Assembly: GCA_920105805.1 (NCBI GenBank)
Contig: CAKKTI010000206.1
Coordinates: 1-36,694 of the forward strand
From: Condylostoma magnum
Taxonomy: Eukaryota; Ciliophora; Heterotrichea; Heterotrichida; Condylostomatidae
Reading direction: 5' to 3'
DNA length: 36,694 bases
Shown here piece after piece: positions 32,490 to 36,694 of the stretch (its first letter is position 1; each line of letters opens with the position of its first letter). The notes under the pieces were generated by a model. The model saw nothing but the letters and a program-made list of their open reading frames with translations. It searched no databases and was not told the origin of the DNA. The position numbers and the translations under genes were made by a program.

Positions 32490-33090
32490 AAATGCGTAAT
32501 TAGTAGAGAAAGCTCCAGATTGTTATAGATTTAGGCTTACTAATGATTCTGCTATGGATTTAATAAGTTCTATACTCTTATATAATTATCGTATCCTATT
32601 ACTAAAATGCTACTATATTTATAGTACACGATTGTTTATTACTCTTTAGTTATTCTATTATGTTTTATATAACTCTAGCTATTTTCCTCCGTATTGAATA
32701 AATTAGACAGTTTTTATGAATTCTTTAACAATCTCTTTTCAGCTCATTTTTATAATTTTATCTGATAAGACAAAGCTAAGATTATTTAAATCTACTCTCT
32801 GTATTAATTGATTCGTTCATTAAAGCAGATAGTTAAAATACTATGGAGATTTGATATCTGGTTTGTTTATAAAGAGGAAGGTATCTATTGCAGGCTATAA
32901 AGTAATTGTAAACAGTTGTAACAGCTATTCTAGATTTAGTGCTTGGATTAGCCAAATGTTTCCATTAAATTATTAAGTGATTACAATGCTTTTAACCTCT
33001 TTGCAATTAGGCCAAGAGTAGTGTTATTAATTTTCGTATATTTGATCATCAAGTTATTAAGCTCGGTTGCCGGTTATAGGTAATAATGCA
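32490..33090 (-). pseudogene. Strongly decayed WD40-family relic
   Basis: Short pieces align with the family on the minus strand: a blade piece at 32535-32580 (atgattctgctatggattta, then ataagttctatactc) and N-domain pieces around 32750-32960 (for example gaaggtatctattgcaggct and taattgtaaacagttgt, to be compared with 3500-3540). No continuous frame remains. 31996-32489 contains nothing that I can identify. Confidence 0.45.
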
Positions 33091-33171
33091 AAAAAGTAAG
33101 ATAACGGTCAAATAAACACCTGTTGAAGTCTATCTGCTATATAAACAAGCTTACGAATTTTACTATTAAAA

Positions 33172-33340
33172 TATGGAAAAGAGCGACTTAGTTGCTGGAG
33201 TCAATTTTGAAAAACTCTATAAAATCAAGGATATACCAGATGAACAGGCCTATGCACAGTTCTAAGGATTAATTCCTCTCATAAAACTTGCTTAGATTGC
33301 CATGCATCCTATTTACTTTAATTGCTGGAGTAATTATCAC
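33172..33340 (+). pseudogene. Short WD40-family N-domain fragment
   Basis: A frame from ATG 33174 gives MEKSDLVAGVNFEKLYK, matching the family N-terminus (ME...NLVAGVNFE) with the IRPIVR segment missing. Similarity fades after about 150 nt. 33341-33964 shows no gene. Confidence 0.35.
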
Positions 33341-33964
33341 TAACTATCTAAAAAATTGATAAGCTGCCTACTTCAATGAAGCCTTTTGACTTGATTAATT
33401 CATTACCTGATAATTAAATATTATCATAGTAGTCTTAACTCACTACTCTTCTACTACTGATCTGCTTGATAAGACTGTGCAATCAATTTATTGATTTAAA
33501 GGAGTATCAGCAGATAAAAATACTGTGATATATAATCTAATGAACGCCATTAATAATTAGTCTTATTTTATCAGCTTAAATATAGCTAGTAGCTTTTAGT
33601 TCTTTATTACAGTGTTTTTCTATTATATTGTACCAACGAGTATTAGGACAATTTTAGATAGGGGGTAGTACTTTATATTAAATTTATTGTTTCTAAATTA
33701 TTTCACTCTAATTTTTTATTATTTTGGCCTCTTTAGCACTTACTATATAAATACAGCTATAGCAAACTGTATAGAATGAAGGATAGCTCATACAAGATAA
33801 ACATTTAAACTAGATCCATAGTAAAAATGATATGAGAGTAATAATCATCTGCTTATAAACTTTATAACAATACAGTTCATTAGCATAATTAGATGTAACA
33901 TACCAAACAAGGTAATTCTTAGGTTAACACCTTTTGAAGCCTAAATACCATAAGAGATTTTGCT

Positions 33965-34560
33965 ACTTGGAAAACTGTATTGAGCCAATCCTCAGAGACC
34001 TAATTGCTGGACTGATTCCAAGAATTTCAATCACTAAAAAGGCTTGTATATGAAATGACTCGATCTTAGTAAAGTTATGAGTATTATAAAGGGTTAAATC
34101 TTCTCAGAAGACAACTTAATAGCTCTTTGAAGCAAACGAGAAGCATCTCGAAACAACACTTAAAACCTTTGCCAAATGTTACCAATTATTCGCTAAATCA
34201 TGATATAAGCCTTTATTTAGGGCTTAATCATCAAATAGAAGATTAAAATGGATATACAAAGCATTAAAGAAATCCGGAGGATTCGATTACACTTTTGGTA
34301 AAACATTATATTAGCTTATTTTAATTACAATAGATGATCAAGGATTATAAAGTGTTTAAAGCTTAATTTAATTGGAGCTGTAAGGAAAGCTGGGGAATAC
34401 ATTAGATAGGTAAGAAATAATTGGCCAAAATGATGAAGGTGCATCAGGAAGCAAACAAATAATAGTATCAGACGGAGAAGATAATCAAGTGAGATTATAG
34501 GACTTACAAAAATTATGCAATAACAAAAGAATAAGGAACCTATAGTGGAAAAGGCTAAAA
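33965..34560 (+). pseudogene. Decayed WD40-family copy G
   Basis: Family landmarks appear in order on the + strand: ggaaaactgtattgagccaa (33969), the GAVRKAGEYIRQVRN segment near 34375-34415, and one blade (gtatcagacggagaagataa, then caagtgagattataggac). Frames are interrupted and the blade array is reduced to one. It lies on the inner side of the right inverted-repeat arm. 34561-34869 is AT-rich and shows nothing further. Confidence 0.5.
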
Positions 34561-34869
34561 ACCTTTACATTTAATAAACATAAGAAAACTTGAGTTTTTG
34601 TAGATGAGAATAGTAAAATATTAACGTGAAATATCGAAAGAACTTATAATATTATAGATATTTATGAGAAGAATTAAATATAAATCAGTACTATTGTATA
34701 TTAAGCATCTACGATGATAAGGTAATATACGAGTATTTTAGCATTATATGATAGCTTCGTGTGTTTCAGTGGTTGTGTAAGTTTAGTCATCTGTTATTTT
34801 TATTAGTTTGTTGGAATTAATTTAAAAGATGATGCTTACGAAATTCTTTAATGAGCCATTCTTCCTTAC

Positions 34870-35443
34870 AACTAAGGATTTAATTATTTCTAGTAATTAA
34901 TGAATATAGTAATTTTACTGCTTGATGGAAATCTATTCAATACTCTTTATATAGTACTTACTACCACACAAATTTAACTCAATCAAATGATATGGGAATA
35001 GTCTTATTATCATATTCAAATAGTAGTAAAATCTCACTCTATAAGAAAAGTATATCATTTAAGGTATTATATAGTCTTAAATAAACAAAGAATGGAAGTT
35101 AGATTAAATAATAATAAGCAATGATGTACTAGAAGTATATACATGGCTACGATAATATACAATAAGTAAGAAATTCCTAAAAAGCTTAATAGGAAGAAGT
35201 TAATGTACATAAATATTGCCAATCTAGTACATTATTAGATCATTTTAAAGAAGTACATCAAGTATTTGTAATAATTGTTTGAATAATGTCCCTCGTAGTA
35301 TTTTGTAGGAGTAAAAGCTATTTGGGGAATACGTTGTGTCATAGTGTACTTCATTTAAAATCGATATACTCAAAATAAAGCAGAAGTTCTTACTATCTCA
35401 AGATATAGTGTATTTCATACTATTCAAAGCTAAATATAAAAAA
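34870..35443. repeat. Right arm of large inverted repeat (flank part)
   Basis: A reverse-complement counterpart of 28659-29290, immediately upstream of copy F. It is diverged but collinear. It may include the promoter of copy F, since the match continues up to the start codon. Confidence 0.6.
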
Positions 35444-36694
35444 ATGGAAAACTGCATTAGACCAATCGTCAGAAACCTGGTTGCTGGAGTCAATTTCGAA
35501 TAATATTTCCAAGCAAATCAGCAGCATATGGGATGGCCCAATCTAAGCGAAGTTCTAAGTATTCTAAAGGGTCAACTCTTCACCTAAGACAACCTAATAT
35601 CTCTATGGAAGAATCTAGAAAGAGATCATCCACTCATAAAGATCCAAAGAACCCTTACAATTTGCCAGCTGTTCACAATAACTTGCCAACCTACGATAGA
35701 TACCTTCATCTATGACTTTATGAGAGAGAATGAGATTAAACCCGAATATCTGTAATACTTGGATGGTTTGGTAAAATCAAGTGATTAAGCTAAATAAATC
35801 ATATAAAGAGTGAATCCTGATGATTTGACAGGAGTAAGGCTTGAAACCTTTGGAGAAATATCATGGCAACTTATTTTCATCAGAACAGATCAGAAAGAAC
35901 AAGCTAATAGAAGTTTATAATGGATTATGGGATGTTCAAGAGTGAATGCAATGAGAGCTATAGAAAAAGCTGGAGAATACATAAGATACTAAGCAAGACA
36001 AATAGAATTACAACAGAAATAATTTTAATAAAAGAAGAAATAAGAAATCATTTGTTAATATTATAGTAATGTAAGATCAGTTTGCATTTCAAGAAGTGAA
36101 TAACTCATAGTATCAGGTGGATATGATAATAAAGTAAGAGTATGGAACTTATTAAACCCATCCAGAAACAGAATCATTGGATAACATGATAAATGTGTAT
36201 TATCAGTTTGCATTTCAAGAAGTGAATAATTAGTAGTATCAGGCGGATAGGATAAGACAGTAAGAGTATGGGACTTATAAAACCCATCCAGAAACAGAAT
36301 CATTGGAGAACATGGTAGTTGGGTATGCTCAGTTTGCATTACAAGAAGTGAATAACTCATAGTATCAGGTGGAGAGGATATAAGAGTATGGGACTTATAA
36401 AACCCATCCAGAAACAGAATCATTGGTAAACATGATAGAGAGGTAAAATCAGTTTGCATTTCAAGAAGTGAATAACTCATAGTATCAGGTGGATGTGATT
36501 TTAAAGTAAGAGTATGGGACTTATAAAACCCATCCAGAAACAGAATCATTGGAGAACATGATTATTAGGTAAACTCAGTTTGCATTTCAAGAAGCGAATA
36601 ATTAGTAGTATCAGGTGGAGATGATAAGAAAGTAAGAGTATGGGACTTATAAAACCCATCCAGAAACAGAATCATTGGAGAACATGATTATTAG
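35444..36694 (+). CDS. WD40-family protein F, 3' end outside the window
   Basis: Open from ATG 35444 to the window edge without TGA. The N-terminal domain (MENCIRPIVRNLVAGVNFEQ, LWKNLERDHPLIKIQ) and the linker KKQEIICQYY are shared with copy E. Five blades are visible, with a 126-nt period except for one blade that is a few residues short at GGEDIRVW (36367-36390). Blades differ mainly at the residues after IIG and after SGG. The rest of the propeller lies beyond the window. Confidence 0.85.

Noticed and set aside
1-36694. Diplomonad, oxymonad or green-alga origin (other lineages with TAA/TAG=Gln)
   Set aside because: Trp decoding of TGA plus 15-17 nt introns does not fit those groups and does fit ciliates.
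1-36694. Transposons, retroelements, tRNA or rRNA genes, telomeric repeats
   Set aside because: I found no transposase, integrase or reverse-transcriptase motif, no terminal repeats bounding such an element, no cloverleaf-like segment and no telomere-type tandem repeat. A covariance-model and profile search would be needed to exclude small ones.

Overview
The window looks like somatic (macronuclear) DNA of a ciliate with a Condylostoma-type genetic code. TAA and TAG are read as Gln throughout long conserved proteins. TGA appears repeatedly at positions where known families require Trp: the CK1 kinase core, the DHHC box, MORN repeats, the FYVE finger and WD repeats. TAA, TAG and TGA all also appear at gene ends. 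Tiny introns of about 15-17 nt fit the heterotrich side of the ciliates; a karyorelict is the main alternative. With this code most short standard-code ORFs disappear and about two dozen genes or gene relics emerge. All CDS calls below use TAA/TAG=Gln and TGA=Trp internally.

Layout. (1) 1-11.9 kb is AT-rich and holds five members of one family: an alpha-helical N-terminal domain of about 200 residues followed by WD40 blades of exactly 126 nt. Three read whole (2258-3757 -, 5593-6996 -, 7278-8771 +) and two are degenerate (73-1242 -, 9935-11258 -). Between them lie decayed copies of a second, unrecognised repeat family, plus stranded 5' flanks. (2) 12.0-27.2 kb is a compact, more GC-rich island of single-copy genes: DHHC palmitoyltransferase, a weak HAD-like protein, a coiled-coil protein, ribosomal protein uL1 (RPL10A), cyclophilin, a FYVE protein, a galactose-binding-like protein, kinesin-1 heavy chain, a secreted Cys-rich protein (the only + strand gene), a MORN-repeat protein, casein kinase 1, an OSCA/TMEM63 channel, an Sfi1-like centrin-binding-repeat protein and a small basic, possibly histone-fold protein. 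Gaps are often 5-70 nt. (3) 27.2-36.7 kb returns to AT-rich DNA: two WD40 family members in inverted orientation (27192-28658 -, 35444-window end +) with shared upstream flanks form the arms of a large inverted repeat around a cytochrome P450 gene and three decayed WD40-family relics.

The island genes are ordinary cellular functions (translation, protein folding, lipid modification, cilia/cytoskeleton, membrane channel, kinase) with no sign of a shared pathway. The most novel material is the dispersed WD40 family, whose near-identical blades vary mainly in two short windows and carry loop insertions at one site. This resembles the architecture of self-diversifying recognition receptors, although no effector domain is recognisable. 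CDS ends are the least certain part of the annotation, because every stop codon also has a sense meaning.
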